Shown here one piece after another: positions 42,130 through 53,944 of a stretch of 64,000 nucleotides of DNA (position 1 is its first letter; every line of letters begins with the position of its first letter). Position numbers and translations under genes: made by a program. Under the pieces are notes generated by a model. It did not search any database and was not told where the DNA came from. It saw only the letters and a program-made list of their open reading frames with translations. The stretch comes from Macrothele yani (Eukaryota; Arthropoda; Arachnida; Araneae; Macrothelidae): NCBI GenBank assembly GCA_039090855.1, contig CM077034.1:231325005-231389004 (forward strand). The letters are read 5' to 3'.

Positions 42130-43310
42130 CGGTCCCGGACGATTCGTCCAACGACGATTGGTCCAATGCCGATTCGTCCAATGCCAATTCGTCCAAAGGG
42201 ACAATTGGTCCAATGTCCGATTCGTCCAATGCCGATTTGTCCAATGGTACGATTGGTCCAATGCCAATTCGTCCAAAGGGACAATTGGTCCAATGTCCGA
42301 TTCGTCCAATGCCGATTTGTCCAATGGTACGATTGGTCCAATGCCAATTCGTTCAAAGGGACAATTGGTCCAATGTCCGATTTGTCCAATGGTACGATTG
42401 GTCCAATGCCAATTCGTCCAAAGGGACAATTGGTCCAATGTCCGATTTGTCCAATGGTACGATTGGTCCAATGCCGATTTGTCCAATGGTACGATTGGTC
42501 CAATGCCGATTCGTCCAAAGGGACGATTGGTCCAATGTCCGATTCGTCCAATGCCGATTTGCCCAATGGTACGATTGGTCCAATGCCAATTCGTCCAAAG
42601 GGACAATTGGTCCAATGTCCGATTCGTCCAATGCCGATTTGTCCAATGGTACGATTGGTCCAATGCCGATTCGTCCAAAGGGACGATTGGTCCAATGTCC
42701 GATTCGTCCAATGCCGATTTGCCCAATGGTACGATTGGTCCAATGCCAATTCGTCCAAAGGGACAATTGGTCCAATGTCCGATTCGTCCAATGCCGATTT
42801 GTCCAATGGTACGATTGGTCCAATGCCAATTCGTCCAAAGGGACAATTGGTCCAATGTCCGATTCGTCCAATGCCGATTTGTCCAATGGTACGATTGGTC
42901 CAATGCCAATTCGTTCAAAGGGACAATTGGTCCAATGTCCGATTTGTCCAATGGTACGATTGGTCCAATGCCAATTCGTCCAAAGGGACAATTGGTCCAA
43001 TGTCCGATTTGTCCAATGGTACGATTGGTCCAATGCCAATTCGTCCAAAGGGACAATTGGTCCAATGTCCGATTCGTCCAATGCCGATTTGTCCAATGGT
43101 ACGATTGGTCCAATGCAAATTTGTCCAAAGGGACAATTGGTCCAATGTCCGATTCGTCCAATGCCGATTTGTCCAATGGTACGATTGGTCCAATGCAAAT
43201 TTGTCCAAAGGGACAATTGGTCCAATGTCCGATTCGTCCAATGCCGATTTGTCCAATGCCGATTCGTCCAATGGAACGATTGGTCCAACGCCGATTCGTC
43301 CAGTGCTATC
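42130..43310. repeat. Left arm of FB-2 (module array)
   Basis: Runs of CGATTGGTCCAATGCC, AATTCGTCCAAAGGGAC, AATTGGTCCAATGTCC, GATTCGTCCAATGCC and GATTTGTCCAATGGTAC. Core RATTSGTCCAAWG with a variable 2-4-nt spacer. ATTGGTCCAAT is an odd palindrome around a central T/A. Open frames up to 468 codons here (for example 42020-43426) are artefacts of the stop-free module. Confidence 0.92.
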
Positions 43311-43399
43311 ATCTTACCAACGGTAAACTTTTTTTTCCAGAAAGGAATAATAATTTAAATTATTCTCTTTATATCCTTTTAAAAGATAATTTCCGTATA

Positions 43400-44570
43400 T
43401 TTAGTAATTGTAAACATTTTACATAAACCTGGTAAAAGGCACTCAATGGAGCATTTCTCAGCTGTTTGCAAAGCATTTAGGCCACGGGCATTTTTTGAAG
43501 ATTTTAATTTACAACTTAGATAGTTGGTATTTGTAAATATGTTATAAAACTTAATAAAGGGCACTCATCCTATCATTTCTCAGGTCTTTACGAGGCACCT
43601 AGGCCCCGGGCCTTTTTAGAAGATTTTGAGTTACAACCTAGATATTTGGTACTTGTAAACATTCTGTAAAACCTTATAAAAGGCACTCATCGTATCATTC
43701 CTCAGGTCTTTAGGAGGCACCTAGGCCCCGGCCCTTTTTAAAAGATTTTAAGTTACTACCTAGATACTTGGTATTTGTAAACATTTTATAAAACTTAATA
43801 AAAGGCACTCATCGTACCATTTCCCAGGTCTTTACTAGGCACCTAGGCCTCTGGCTTTTTTAAAAGATTTTAAGTCACAACCTAGATATTTGGTATTTGT
43901 AAACATTTTATAAACCCTTATAAAAAGTACTCAACGAATCATTTCTCAGCTATCTACCAGGTACCTAGGTCGCGGGCCTTTTTAAAAGATTTAAAGTTAC
44001 AACCCAGATATTTGTAAACATTTTATAAAACTTTATAAAAAGCATTAGTCGTATCATTTCTGAGGTCTTTGCAAGGCACCTAGGCCGCGGGCCATTTTAA
44101 AAGATTTTAAGTTACAACCTAGATATTTGGTATTTGTAAACATTTTATAAAACTTTATAAAACGCACTCATCGTATCATTTCTGAGGTCTTTGCTAGGCA
44201 CCTAGGCCGCGGGCCTATGAATTAATATTCCGTGCTTAAGTGAAAGCGCAATATTATTAACTTGATTTAATATGTAAATGTTATCAATATGTGACATCGG
44301 TAGAATAAAAAATCCTAAAGAGGCCTAGGCCTAGAGCCTATGAATTAACATTTCGTGCCTAAGTAAAAGCTCAATATTATTAACTTGATTTGATATGTAA
44401 ACATTATGAATCTGACATCGGTAGAATTAAAACTGTTAAAAAAGCCTAGGCCTAGGGCCTATGAATTAATATTTCGTGTTTAAATAAAAACGCGATACTA
44501 TTCACTTGATTTAATATGTAAATGTTATGAATATGACATCGCTGGAATAAAAACTGTTGAAAAGGCCTCT
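43400..44570. repeat. Internal minisatellites of FB-2
   Basis: About seven units of about 124 bp ('tatttggtatttgtaaacat', 'cacctaggccgcgggcc') up to about 44205, then three units of about 120 bp ('gaattaatatttcgtgctta'). Same unit types and order as FB-1 (28915-29740), but the first type is roughly doubled in number. Confidence 0.85.
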
Positions 44571-44847
44571 GTCCAAACCCCGACCAGTTGTTTCCATTGG
44601 GCAGTTGGCAGAAAACCCTCACTGCATTCCACAAACAGAAACGGAACACTAGTATTTTATATTATTTCATGCAAAAGAGAAACATTGAAGTTGATAGAAC
44701 GGCTCGTACATCAGTAACTTCATACGGCAGCAAGGACAGTATATTTTACATTCTTTGGACTACCGGTACTTTCGTATAACATCGGAGATAGAATCACAAC
44801 AGATGAGACTTTTATAGCACGAGTATCACTTCGAACAGATAGGACGG

Positions 44848-45778
44848 AATTGGACCAATCGTCCATTGGACGCATCGGCATTGGACCAATCGTCCCATTG
44901 GACAAATTGGCATTGGACCAATCGTACCATTGGACGAATCGTACCTTTGACCCAATCGTCCATTGGACGAATCGGCATTGGACGAATTGGCATTGGACCA
45001 ATCGTACCATTGGACGAATCGTACCTTTGGACCAATCGTCCATTGGACGAATCGGCATTGGACCAATCGTACCATTAGACGAATCGTACCTTTGGACCAA
45101 TCGTTCCATTGGACGAATCGGCATTGGACCAATCGTCCCACTGGACGAATTGGCATTGAACCAATCGTACGATTGGACGAATCGTACCTTTGGACCAATC
45201 GTCCATTGGACGAATCGGCATTGGACCAATTCGTCCCATTGGACGAATTGGCATTGGACCAATCGTACCATTGGACGAATTGGCATTGGACCAATCGTAC
45301 CATTGGAGGAATCGTACCTTTGGACCAATCGTCCATTGGACGAATCGGCATTGGACCAATCGTACCATTAGACGAATCGTACCTTTGGACCAATCGTTCC
45401 ATTGGACGAATCGGCATTGGACCAATCGCCCCATTGGACGAATTGGCATTGAACCAATCGTACCATTGGACGAATCGTACCATTGGACGAATCGTACCTT
45501 TGGACCAATCGTCCATTGGACGAATCGGCATTGGACCAATTCGTCCCATTGGACGAATTGGCATTGGACCAATCGTACCATTAGACGAATCGTACCTTTG
45601 GACCAATCGTTCCATTGGACGAATCGGCATTGGACCAATCGTCCCATTGGACGAATTGGCATTGAACCAATCGTACCATTAGACGAATCGTACCTTTGGA
45701 CGAATTGTCCATTGGGCGAATCGGCATTGGACCAGTCGGCATTGGAACAATCGTCGTTGGACGAATCGTACCAGACCC
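44848..45778. repeat. Right arm of FB-2 (module array)
   Basis: Inverted counterpart of the left arm, with modules such as CATTGGACGAATCGG and CTTTGGACCAATCGT. It is less regular than the right arm of FB-1, with insertions like 'aattcgtccc'. No gene. Confidence 0.9.
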
Positions 45779-46195
45779 CTCATCACTCATTCTTTCGACA
45801 TGACCAAAGCATATTAGTCTCCACCTTACTAACAACATTTTGCTTCACATCACACAACTGCAACACATCTTCTCCTTACAGGATCAGAACGTGTCTTGCC
45901 TCAAACCCTCCATAAGTAACGCATTTCTCCGGCACACAAAATGAGACCTATGTTTCTTCTGTAGTACCCAGGTTGCATCTGCCATACATCAGAGTAAGAA
46001 CAATTACACTTTTATACACACAGGCATTCGGGACTCTTTTGAGAACCCATCATTCCTGTAAAAACCTCCCAAAGCAGCCATGACTTTCAATGAAGAATTC
46101 ATTCGCCTACTAATTTCACCATCCAATTTCTTCTCTCTGTCAAACATGCTTCCTAAATACACAAACTCACTCACCTGGTCAATCACTGTGCCATT
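45779..46195 (-). mobile_element. LINE family B fragment, right of FB-2
   Basis: Resumes with 'tcattctttcgacatgacca', aligning to 8020-8440 of the LINE at 7709. The minus strand encodes NGTVIDQVSEFVYLGSMFDR then EKKLDGEISRRMNSSLKVMA, the region after the RT palm. About 80 bp are missing relative to the other copy near 45875. It ends at 'gtgccatt'. Confidence 0.8.
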
Positions 46196-46390
46196 CGGAC
46201 GGTCTAGGTATGTCTCTGTTCCATATGTCATACTTAGACCATGGACATTTTGCTTACTGATTACAGTGCACATGACCGTCCAATTTAATATGTTGCTGCT
46301 TGACTTAATCATTATTGTATTGTAATCGATTTGTTTTCGTATACACACCAGATGGCAGTTCGCAAATTGCGTCACATGTGAAATTATAAA

Positions 46391-47132
46391 ATGCCGCCCC
46401 GGTGGCGCAGTGGTCTAAGGCGCTGGCCTCTGATCATTCGTCCGTAAAGGGTCCGGGTTCGAATCCCGGTCAGGCATGGATGTTGTGTTTGTCTTACGGC
46501 ACTGGCTCTCACCCTTCCCTGGAACCAGTGACCCTAAATTAGGGACGGGCGACTGCTTATAGCCCATTGTGTTGCTCACGGTGGTCGTTAAACCTTCAAT
46601 CAATCAATGGATGTTGTGTTTGTCTTACGGCACTGGCTCTCTCCCTTCCCTGGAACCAGTGACCCGAAATTAGGGATGGGCGACTGCTTATAACCCATTG
46701 AGTTGCTCACGGTGGTCGTTAAACCTCCAATCAATCAATGGATGTTGTGTTTGTCTTACGGCACTGGCTCTCTCCCTTCCCTGGAACCAGTGACCCTAAA
46801 TTACGGACGGGCGACTGCTTATAGCCCATTGAGTTGCTCACGGTGGTCGTTAAACCTCCAATCAATCAATGGATGTTGTGTTTGTCTTACGGCACTGGCT
46901 CTCTCCCTTCCCTGGAACCAGTGACCCTAAATTAGGGACGGGCGACTGCTTATAGCCCATCGAGTTGCTCACGGTGGTCGTTAAACCTCCAATCAATCAA
47001 TGGATGTTGTGTTTGTCTAACGGCACTGGCTCTATCCCTTCCCTGGAACCAGTGACCCTAAATTAGGGACGGGCGACTGCTTATAGCCCATTGAGTTGCT
47101 CACGGTGGTCGTTAAACCTCCAATCAAAAAAA
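46391..47132 (+). mobile_element. SINE S1 with five body copies
   Basis: Head at about 46391-46478 (A box TGGCGCAGTGG, B box GGTTCGAATCC), then five bodies each beginning 'tggatgttgtgtttgtctta', joined through 'ccaatcaatcaatgg', and a final A-rich tail. AAATTATAAA flanks both ends (46381-46390, 47133-47142). Each junction joins the CAAT tail to the base just after the tRNA head. Confidence 0.88.
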
Positions 47133-47144
47133 AAATTATAAATT

Positions 47145-47380
47145 GTCTGTATCCAGCCCATACTACCTGTTTTTTATGTATCTGATGATGGATCCCAATG
47201 CGGGGTGTCCGAAAGATCTTATATGTTTCTTTTATACTCGGTGTATTTTAATTAAAGGTAACCGGAGGTTCCACGGTGAGCCCTGGTTTATATTGTGCAC
47301 AGACAGCATTCAGTTTATTAGTATAGTTACTTTGCACGAAGATTGTTTTCTGTCTTACACTATATCCCTCACTTCTGTGG
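47145..47380. other. No gene recognised
   Basis: An 80-codon frame on the plus strand has no recognisable motif. Nothing supported. Confidence 0.4.
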
Positions 47381-47792
47381 AGTAGAAAGCTTGATTCGTT
47401 AGAGAAGGCAATCATTTCCCACTGTCCAATGACGGTAGTCCCATGTGAACTGCTGGTGTGGTTGCCGATGGACGTGGGTTAACATGGGCGCCTTGGTACA
47501 GCGTTGACTTCAGGGATCCATGTGTGACAAGGCTCGCTCTACTGTTATATGGGTCACGTACCTGGGTGTCCCAGCGTTCATTTGCATGATCAATTGCTGC
47601 ACGGTTGGGCGTCGATTGCCCTTTGCCAGTCGACGTTCTCCTCTGGGGTCGATGGCTTTTGGGGCTGCATAGTTATGACGTCGGGAGGTAGCACCGACGA
47701 TAATTTGCATAATATGCCGTGCTGTGGCGTAAGCGCTCACCGGTTGGTCCCAAAATTAACATCACACCTACGTAAACTCGACCCCATTAACA
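47380..47792 (-). pseudogene. Tc1-like transposase fragment (N-terminal half), family of 6178-7535
   Basis: The minus strand reads HNYAAPKAIDPRGERRLAKG and MQMNAGTPRYVTHITVERAL (linker and second HTH), then a degraded IAFSNESSF (first Asp). The 5' leader near 47700-47790 matches 6240-6345 inverted. It is cut by the element starting at 47795. Confidence 0.7.
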
Positions 47793-47794
47793 TA

Positions 47795-48213
47795 CACTGA
47801 CGGGGGAAAAAATCCCAACACCAAGAAGGGGTTGTGTTAGATAAACGACAGTTGGTAGGCGGTGAGAGTACATCTGTAAGATGACGTCTATGCAAATTTC
47901 GCGCTCGGCGCATACGTGTGGCGCTAGTAGCGCCCCTCGGAACATGCAAAGCAGGTTTGCTGTAAATACGCGCTGTAACGTTCGTGAGCGTTAGTTATCG
48001 TTGAGATTCGACGTAGGGTGTTGATGTTAGTCAAGAATGCCTTTAAGAAGACGAAGAAGCCATTATCAACAGCTCACGCAGTTTGAACGAGGTCGTGTAA
48101 TAGGGCTACTAGAAGGTGGATTTCCTTTCCGCAATATTGCAGAACGACTTGGCAGGAATGTAGCCACTGTGCATGATTGTTGGCAGCGGTGGTCAAGGGA
48201 AGGAGATACATGT
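47795..48213 (+). mobile_element. Tc1-like element, 5' part only (family of 1797)
   Basis: TA|CACTGACGGGGGAAAAAATC start, inserted in the preceding fragment. It continues to about codon 58 of the transposase and stops where the 150-bp satellite begins. The rest of the element is not in the window. Confidence 0.78.
48037..48213 (+). pseudogene. Tc1-like transposase N-terminus, truncated by satellite
   Basis: Starts MPLRRRRSHYQQLTQFERGR and covers the first HTH (NIAERLGRNVATVHDCWQRW) to SREGDT, then runs into satellite sequence with a stop soon after. The reading frame up to the junction is intact, so the truncation looks fairly recent. Confidence 0.8.
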
Positions 48214-49665
48214 ACTTGGAGTGCCACTTTTCCAAAATAAGAAATAAACGCTGCCAACGTTTTGTACTAGTTTTGTACAGTTTTGTACACCCAAAAGAAA
48301 ATTTTGTACACCACCGGAAGTGGTACTTTTCGGCTCTTTAAAAGTGGCACTCCAAGTACATGCTGGAGTGCCACTTTTTCAAAATCGAAAATAAATACTG
48401 CCAAAGTTTTGTACTAGTTTTGTACAGTTTTGTACACCCAAAAGAAAATTTTGTACACCACCGGAAGTAGTACTTTTCGGCTCTCTTTTAGTGGCACTCC
48501 AAGTACATGCTGGAGTGCCACTTTTTCGAAATCGAAAATAAATACTGCCAAAGTTTTGTACTAGTTTTGTACAGTTTTGTACACCCAAAAGAAAATTTTG
48601 TACACCACCGGAAGTAGTACTTTTCGGCTCTTTAAAAGTGGCACTCCAAATACATGCTGGAGTGCCACTTTTTTCAAAATCGAAAATAAATACTGCCAAA
48701 GTTTTGTACTAGTTTTGTACAGTTTTGTACACCCAAAAGAAAATTTTGTACACCACCGGAAGTGGTACTTTTCGGCTCTTTAAAAGTGGCACTCCAAGTA
48801 CATGCTGGAGTGCTACTTTTTCGAAATCGAAAATAAATACTGCCAAAGTTTTGTACTAGTTTTGTACAGTTTTGTACACCCAAAAGAAAATTTTGTACAC
48901 CACCGGAAGTAGTACTTTTTGGCTCTTTAAAAGTGGCACTCCAAGTACATGCTGGAGTGCCACTTTTTCGAAATCGAAAATAAATACTGCCAAAGTTTTG
49001 TACTAGTTTTGTACAGTTTTGTACACCCCAAAGAAAATTTTGTACACCACCGTAAGTAGTACTTTTCGGCTTTCAAATAGTGGCACTCCAAGTACATGCT
49101 GAGTGCCACTTTCTCAAAATCGAAAATAACTACTGCCAAAGTTTTGTACTAGTTTTGTACAGTTTTGTACACCCAAAAGAAAATTTTGTACACCACCGGA
49201 AATAGTTCTTTTTGACTCGAGCATGTACTTGCAGTGGCCCTCGAGCATGTACTTGCAGTGCCATTTTTCCGAAAACGAAAATAAACACTGCCAGAGTGCA
49301 GTCCTAGTTTTGTACAGTTTTGTACACTCAAAAGAAAATTGTGTACACCACCGGAAGTAGTACTTTTTGATTTTTCTTTGTGGCCCTCGAGCATGTACTT
49401 GGAGAGCCAATTTTCCAAAATTGAAAAAAAAAAAAAAAAAAAACACTGTTAGAGTGTTTTCCTAGTTTTGTACACCCAAAAGAAAATTTTGTACACCACC
49501 GGAAGTGGTACTTTTTTACTCTCCTTTGTGGCCCTCGAGCATGAACTTGGAGTGCCACTTTTCCAAAATTAAAAAAAAAACACTGCCAGAGTGATGTCAT
49601 AGTTTTGTACACCCAAAAGAAGATTTTGTACACCACCGGAAGTGGTACTTTTTGACTCTTGATTT
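48214..49665. repeat. ~150-bp satellite with palindromic joint, left copy
   Basis: About nine to ten units of 'gttttgtactagttttgtac' ... 'caccaccggaagt' ... joined by the palindrome AAAAGTGGCACTCCA-loop-TGGAGTGCCACTTTT. The last three units diverge ('gcatgtacttgcagtg', 'tggccctcgagc') and match the right copy at 63284-64000 in inverted orientation. Confidence 0.92.
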
Positions 49666-50780
49666 TCGAAGCAGTAGCTTAATGGTTAACTAATTTGATT
49701 AATATTCCTAGTTGCATATAAAACACACTTTTGTAATAACCCAGAAGCTGAACGGCCAAGTTGGAAGAATCACCAAAAGAATTTATGTTTAAAATCTCCT
49801 TTCCCTTAATTTTCCACTCAATGAAAGTTCGAAGGTCATCTTTATAAAAAATCGTCACATTGTGATTCATCATTTGACACAAAATAGCTCTTAGATCAAC
49901 ATATAGCAACAATACGTATTCGTTTAAATCTCTTTCTTTATATCAGTTCCCCACAATTACTTGCAATCTTTCCCTCTACACCCCCCCCCATTTTTACAAT
50001 CAAGGTTGTCTATAAATTTTGCTGTGACTCACTGTCAGTGTCGCTAAAATGTACAAACTGTTAGAGAAGTAGCGGACTCTTCAGTGGGAAAATCTTTAGT
50101 TTAGAAGCAACTCGAAAGGAGGGTTAAGTTACAGGTATAAGTCACAGACTGAAATTCAAGCAATTTGAATTTCTGCGCAATGTTTTTTCAATCTAGTGGT
50201 TTTCAGTTTAAACAAAATTTTTATATTTAAGCATTGCTTTGTAGAAATAAAAAGATATTCAGTGAAACTTCGGCTATGCGTACTCCAGTTATATTTTTTG
50301 ATATTTATACGTAATTCTGCATTAGTCCCGATATTTTACTGTATTTTCTAAGCTTTTCCAATTCGATAATAGCTAATTAATTCATTTATACGCTTTTTGC
50401 GATGTACATCAATTTTGTAATTTCTGATTATCACAAATTCACAGTTCTTTGATTCGTTTACGTAACCGGTATATCACAAGTTTGAGAGAATCGAGACAGC
50501 GTTACTGAGTTCTTGGTGCAGCCAAAGTTGAACCTTCATCCCATCAGAGAAGGGTATGCTGTTTACTTTCGGTTAGCGTTCTTGTGTTCCTTCTTCGTGC
50601 AAAGTTGAACCTTGATCTATCAGAGAGGGATATGTTGTTTAGTTTCGGTTTGGATGAAAAATTTATTTCGCAATCTTTGCTCTGAATAAAACGTGCACTT
50701 AGGCAAGTTACAACTCTTGGCATGGTGCGGACGTCTTTTTGTTGTTGTAGTTCAGAGGTGCATTTCACCAGCACCCCCAC
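49666..50780. repeat. Unique segment of the large inverted duplication, left arm
   Basis: Single-copy sequence whose inverted counterpart is 62291-63283. A 77-codon frame (49679-49912 minus; 63035-63268 plus in the partner) differs by one residue between arms; it has no recognised motif. No other gene seen. Confidence 0.85.
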
Positions 50781-52591
50781 CACGGAATTTTTTAATTTTT
50801 CAGACACCATTCGTTTGTACCACGTATGAACCGGAATGAACTCGGTTTTTTTCGTTTGAACCGCAAAAGTTTTGGAGATATTTAAAAAACAAAGGGGGGG
50901 GGGGGGGTGATGATGAAACGATAGCCCCCCACCATGGAATTTTTAAATTTTTTTTGCACCATTCGTTTGTACCACGTATGAACCGGAATGAACTCAATTT
51001 TTTTCGTTTGAACCGCAATAGTTTTTGAGTCATTTAAAAAACAAAGTGGGGGGCTGGTGAAATGGTATCCCCAAAAAATAGATATTTCAAATTTCAGCAT
51101 AGCCATTCGTTAATAAATCGTACGAACCGGAATGAACTCCATTTTCATCGTTTGAACCACAATAGTTTTTGAGATATTTAACAAATAATATTGAGCATTT
51201 GCATATAAATATAGGAGGCCGACCATTTCACCAGCCCCCCACCATGGAAATTCAAAATTTCGAAATAGCCATTCGTTAGTAAATCGTATGAACCGGAATG
51301 AAGTCCATTTCTATCGTTTGAACCGCAATAGTTTATGAGATATTTAAAAAATAATATTGAGAATTTGCATATATACAGAAAGACCGACCATTTCACCAGC
51401 CCCTCACCATGGAAATTCAAAATTTCAAAATAGGCATTCGTTAGCAAATCGTATGAACTGAAAAGAACTCCATTTTCATCGTTTGAACCGCAATAGTTTT
51501 TGAGATATTTAAAAAAGAATGTCACAGGCTTACACCATTTACCCCCTTCCCCCTTCATCATGGAAATTCAAAATTTCAAAATAGCCATTTGTTAGCAAAT
51601 CGTATGAACCGAAAAGAACTCTATTTTCATCGTTTGAACCGCAATAATTTTTGAGATATTTAAAAAAGAATGTTACAGGCCATTTCATCCCCCTCCCCCT
51701 CATCACGGAAATTCAAAATTCCGAAATAGCCATTCGTTAGCAAATCGTATGAACAGGAATGAGCTCCATTTTTATCGTTTGAACCGCAATAGTTTTTGAG
51801 ATATTTAAAAAATAATATTGAGAATTTGCACATATACAGAGAGACCGACCATTTCACCAGCCCCCCCCATGGAAATTCAAAATTTCAAAACAGCCATTTG
51901 TTAGCTAATCGTATAAACCGAAAAGAACTCCATTTTCATCGTTTGAACCGCAATAGTGTTTGAGATATTTAACAAATAATGTTACAGGCCTACCATTTCA
52001 CCCCCCCCCCCCATGGAAATTCAAAATTTCAAAATAGCCATTCGTTAGCAAATCGTATGAACCGAAAAGAACTCCATTTTCATCGTTTGAACCGCAATAG
52101 TTTTTGAGGTATTGAAAAAAGGATGTTACAAGCCTACACCATTAACCCCCCCCACACACACACCATGGAATTCGAAATTTCATAGCCATTCGTTAGTAAA
52201 TCGTATGGCCGCCCCGGTGGCGCAGTGGTCTAAGGCGTTGGCATCTGATCATTCGTCCGTAAGAGGTCCGGGTTCGAATCCCGGTCAGGCATAGATGTTG
52301 TGTTTGTCTTACGGCACTGGCTCTTTCCCTTCCCTGGAACCAGTGACCCTAAATTGGGGACGGGCGACTGCTTATAGCCCATTGAGTTGCTCACGGTGGT
52401 CGTTAAACCTCCAATCAAAAAAAAAATCGTATGAACCGAAAAGAACTCCATTATTATCGTTTGAACCGTAATAGTGTTTGACATACCTACAAAAAAAAAG
52501 GATTCAGAAAATATGGAGCCGACAATTCCCCCCCCATGTAATTTCAAAATTTCAAAATGGCCATTCGTTAGTAAATCGTATGAACCGGGAA
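50780..52591. repeat. ~150-180-bp tandem array, left arm
   Basis: Units carry 'cattcgttagcaaatcgtat', 'tttcatcgtttgaaccgcaa', 'tagtttttgagatatttaaa' and a C-rich joint near 'ccaccatggaaattc'. About ten units, interrupted by a SINE (52207) and, after 52591, by a solo LTR; the array resumes at 53945. The inverted counterpart is 61010-62290. Confidence 0.88.
52207..52426 (+). mobile_element. SINE S1, single-body copy
   Basis: Head (A box TGGCGCAGTGG, B box GGTTCGAATCC) plus one body and an A9 tail. AAATCGTAT on both sides, inside the tandem unit 'gttagtaaatcgtatgaacc', gives an exact empty-site comparison within the array. This is the simplest S1 copy here and the reference for the multimers. 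Confidence 0.9.
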
Positions 52592-52596
52592 AACTC

Positions 52597-53944
52597 TGTA
52601 AGAGCGAACGTGTCGTCACGTGACTTAGCGCCGTCCGAGGAGCACGCGCAACGGGGGCTCTCACAACAAGCAGAGAGTTCGTTTACTCTTCCCGGAAACA
52701 CATACTCTTTCTCTCTCTCTCACTCTGTTCGAGCGAACAAACGAAACCTCCCCCACTTTACTATATATATATATATATATATCTGTGAATCGGGGAGGCA
52801 GAGCGACAACAGCTGGTTATACGGAAGTTTATCCACTTTCAGACATAATTTGAAAAGAACGCTTGGTTAATACATATACGAAACACTTATTCTTCATCAA
52901 CTAGAATTTTGATGGCGGCGGATTACTCGCTCTTGAAAGTGACCTCGTTATGACTGGACCTGGCAAAGATCGTGGAACGCGCAAGATAAGGTGATCGAAT
53001 TCTGTAGAAATCTCACCCTGCGTTGGCGTCCTAACTTAGGGTCTCCTTGACACTAGATAGACCTCTATCTTATCGATGCTTCAGGACTAGTCTTCTAGCT
53101 ATCCTTCTCTAATCGATGCTTCAGTGGACTGTACTAAGTCCGTAATTCAGTAGTATATCATCAGCTACTCTACCGGTATCCCTGACTCGGGTAGATTCCT
53201 TCTGTAGCGGCGACCTACTTCATCTAGGTCGGTGCCCGCTCTTTCCCCGTGGACTCCGAGAGCCCACCACACCATCCACGCAAACGCGTTCCTTTCTATC
53301 GGAGGACTATCACCTTCGCTCTCCGAAGACAGACTGCTCGAACAGGTCCACTCGGAGCGACCTCTTCGCCCCCCCTCCCTTCACGCTGCTCCTTCTTCAA
53401 GGGCGACGGCGCTGACCTTCAACATTCTGCTCTCCTCTCGCGCCACGTGTCACCTCTCGCGCCCTTCACCTGCCCCATCCCTAGTCGTTTTCCGGGAATC
53501 GGGCTCCTGGACCTTTAAATCTACCTTGCGCATTCCTCGCTTATCCTCAGGCTATACATTATTGAGTGCCTCCTTCCGAGAAAGCAATCCTATCGTCGTA
53601 GTACATCCGTAGCAATACAATACACATTGTTATAACTATACAAAAGAGTATGTCTGCATTTCAGACTTGTAGGCGCCAAGTGAAAATGAACCATGTATCT
53701 GTGAAAGTCACAGCGTCCTTGGCGATACTTTCAGTTCGTAGAACAAGTCCTCGCCCTTTCTAAGGCGTGAGAACCTGAAGTCTTTTGTCATACATCTCGC
53801 CTTCCCCCCCCAAAAAAGGATTAAACATATTTACGAATTCTCTGTCGCCATTTTGGAAACTTGCGATGCTTTCTTTGGTCAAAAAAAACAACATAATGTT
53901 TATCATTGAAATGAATTAACATCGTTAATGTGTCCGTTCTTACA
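52597..53944 (+). mobile_element. Solo LTR (1348 bp) with 5-bp target duplication
   Basis: Ends TGTAAGA and TCTTACA are perfect inverted termini; AACTC flanks both sides (52592-52596, 53945-53949) within a tandem-array unit. Inside are CT and TATA runs, then 'ctgtgaatcggggaggcaga', compatible with an LTR promoter, which suggests plus orientation. No coding region. It is unrelated in sequence to the solo LTR at 24573. Confidence 0.75.

Larger units (their letters stand above)
42130..45778. mobile_element. Foldback element copy 2 (FB-2), non-autonomous
   Basis: Left terminus CGGTCCCGGACGATTCGTCC, right terminus the complement of GGGTCTGGTACGATTCGTCC. The 8-bp duplication CTCATCAC flanks it (42122-42129, 45779-45786). 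The related LINE at about 8011-8025 shows the uninterrupted site (CTGATCACTCATTC), confirming the borders. Arms are 1.18 kb (42130-43310) and 0.93 kb (44848-45778), inverted relative to each other and built of 15-17-bp modules. The 1.54-kb loop has the same two minisatellites as FB-1, in more copies. No transposase gene. Confidence 0.9.

Noticed and set aside
42020..43426. Open frames of up to 468 codons in the FB-2 left arm
   Set aside because: Same artefact of stop-free tandem modules, open on both strands at once.
42130..45778. CRISPR-like array, given short repeats with spacers
   Set aside because: Repeats are 13-14 bp with 2-4-bp spacers that recur, there is no leader and no cas genes, and the context is eukaryotic.
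53232..53612. 126-codon Pro/Ser-rich gene
   Set aside because: It lies wholly within the solo LTR at 52597-53944, overlaps a second frame of similar composition, and has no domain.
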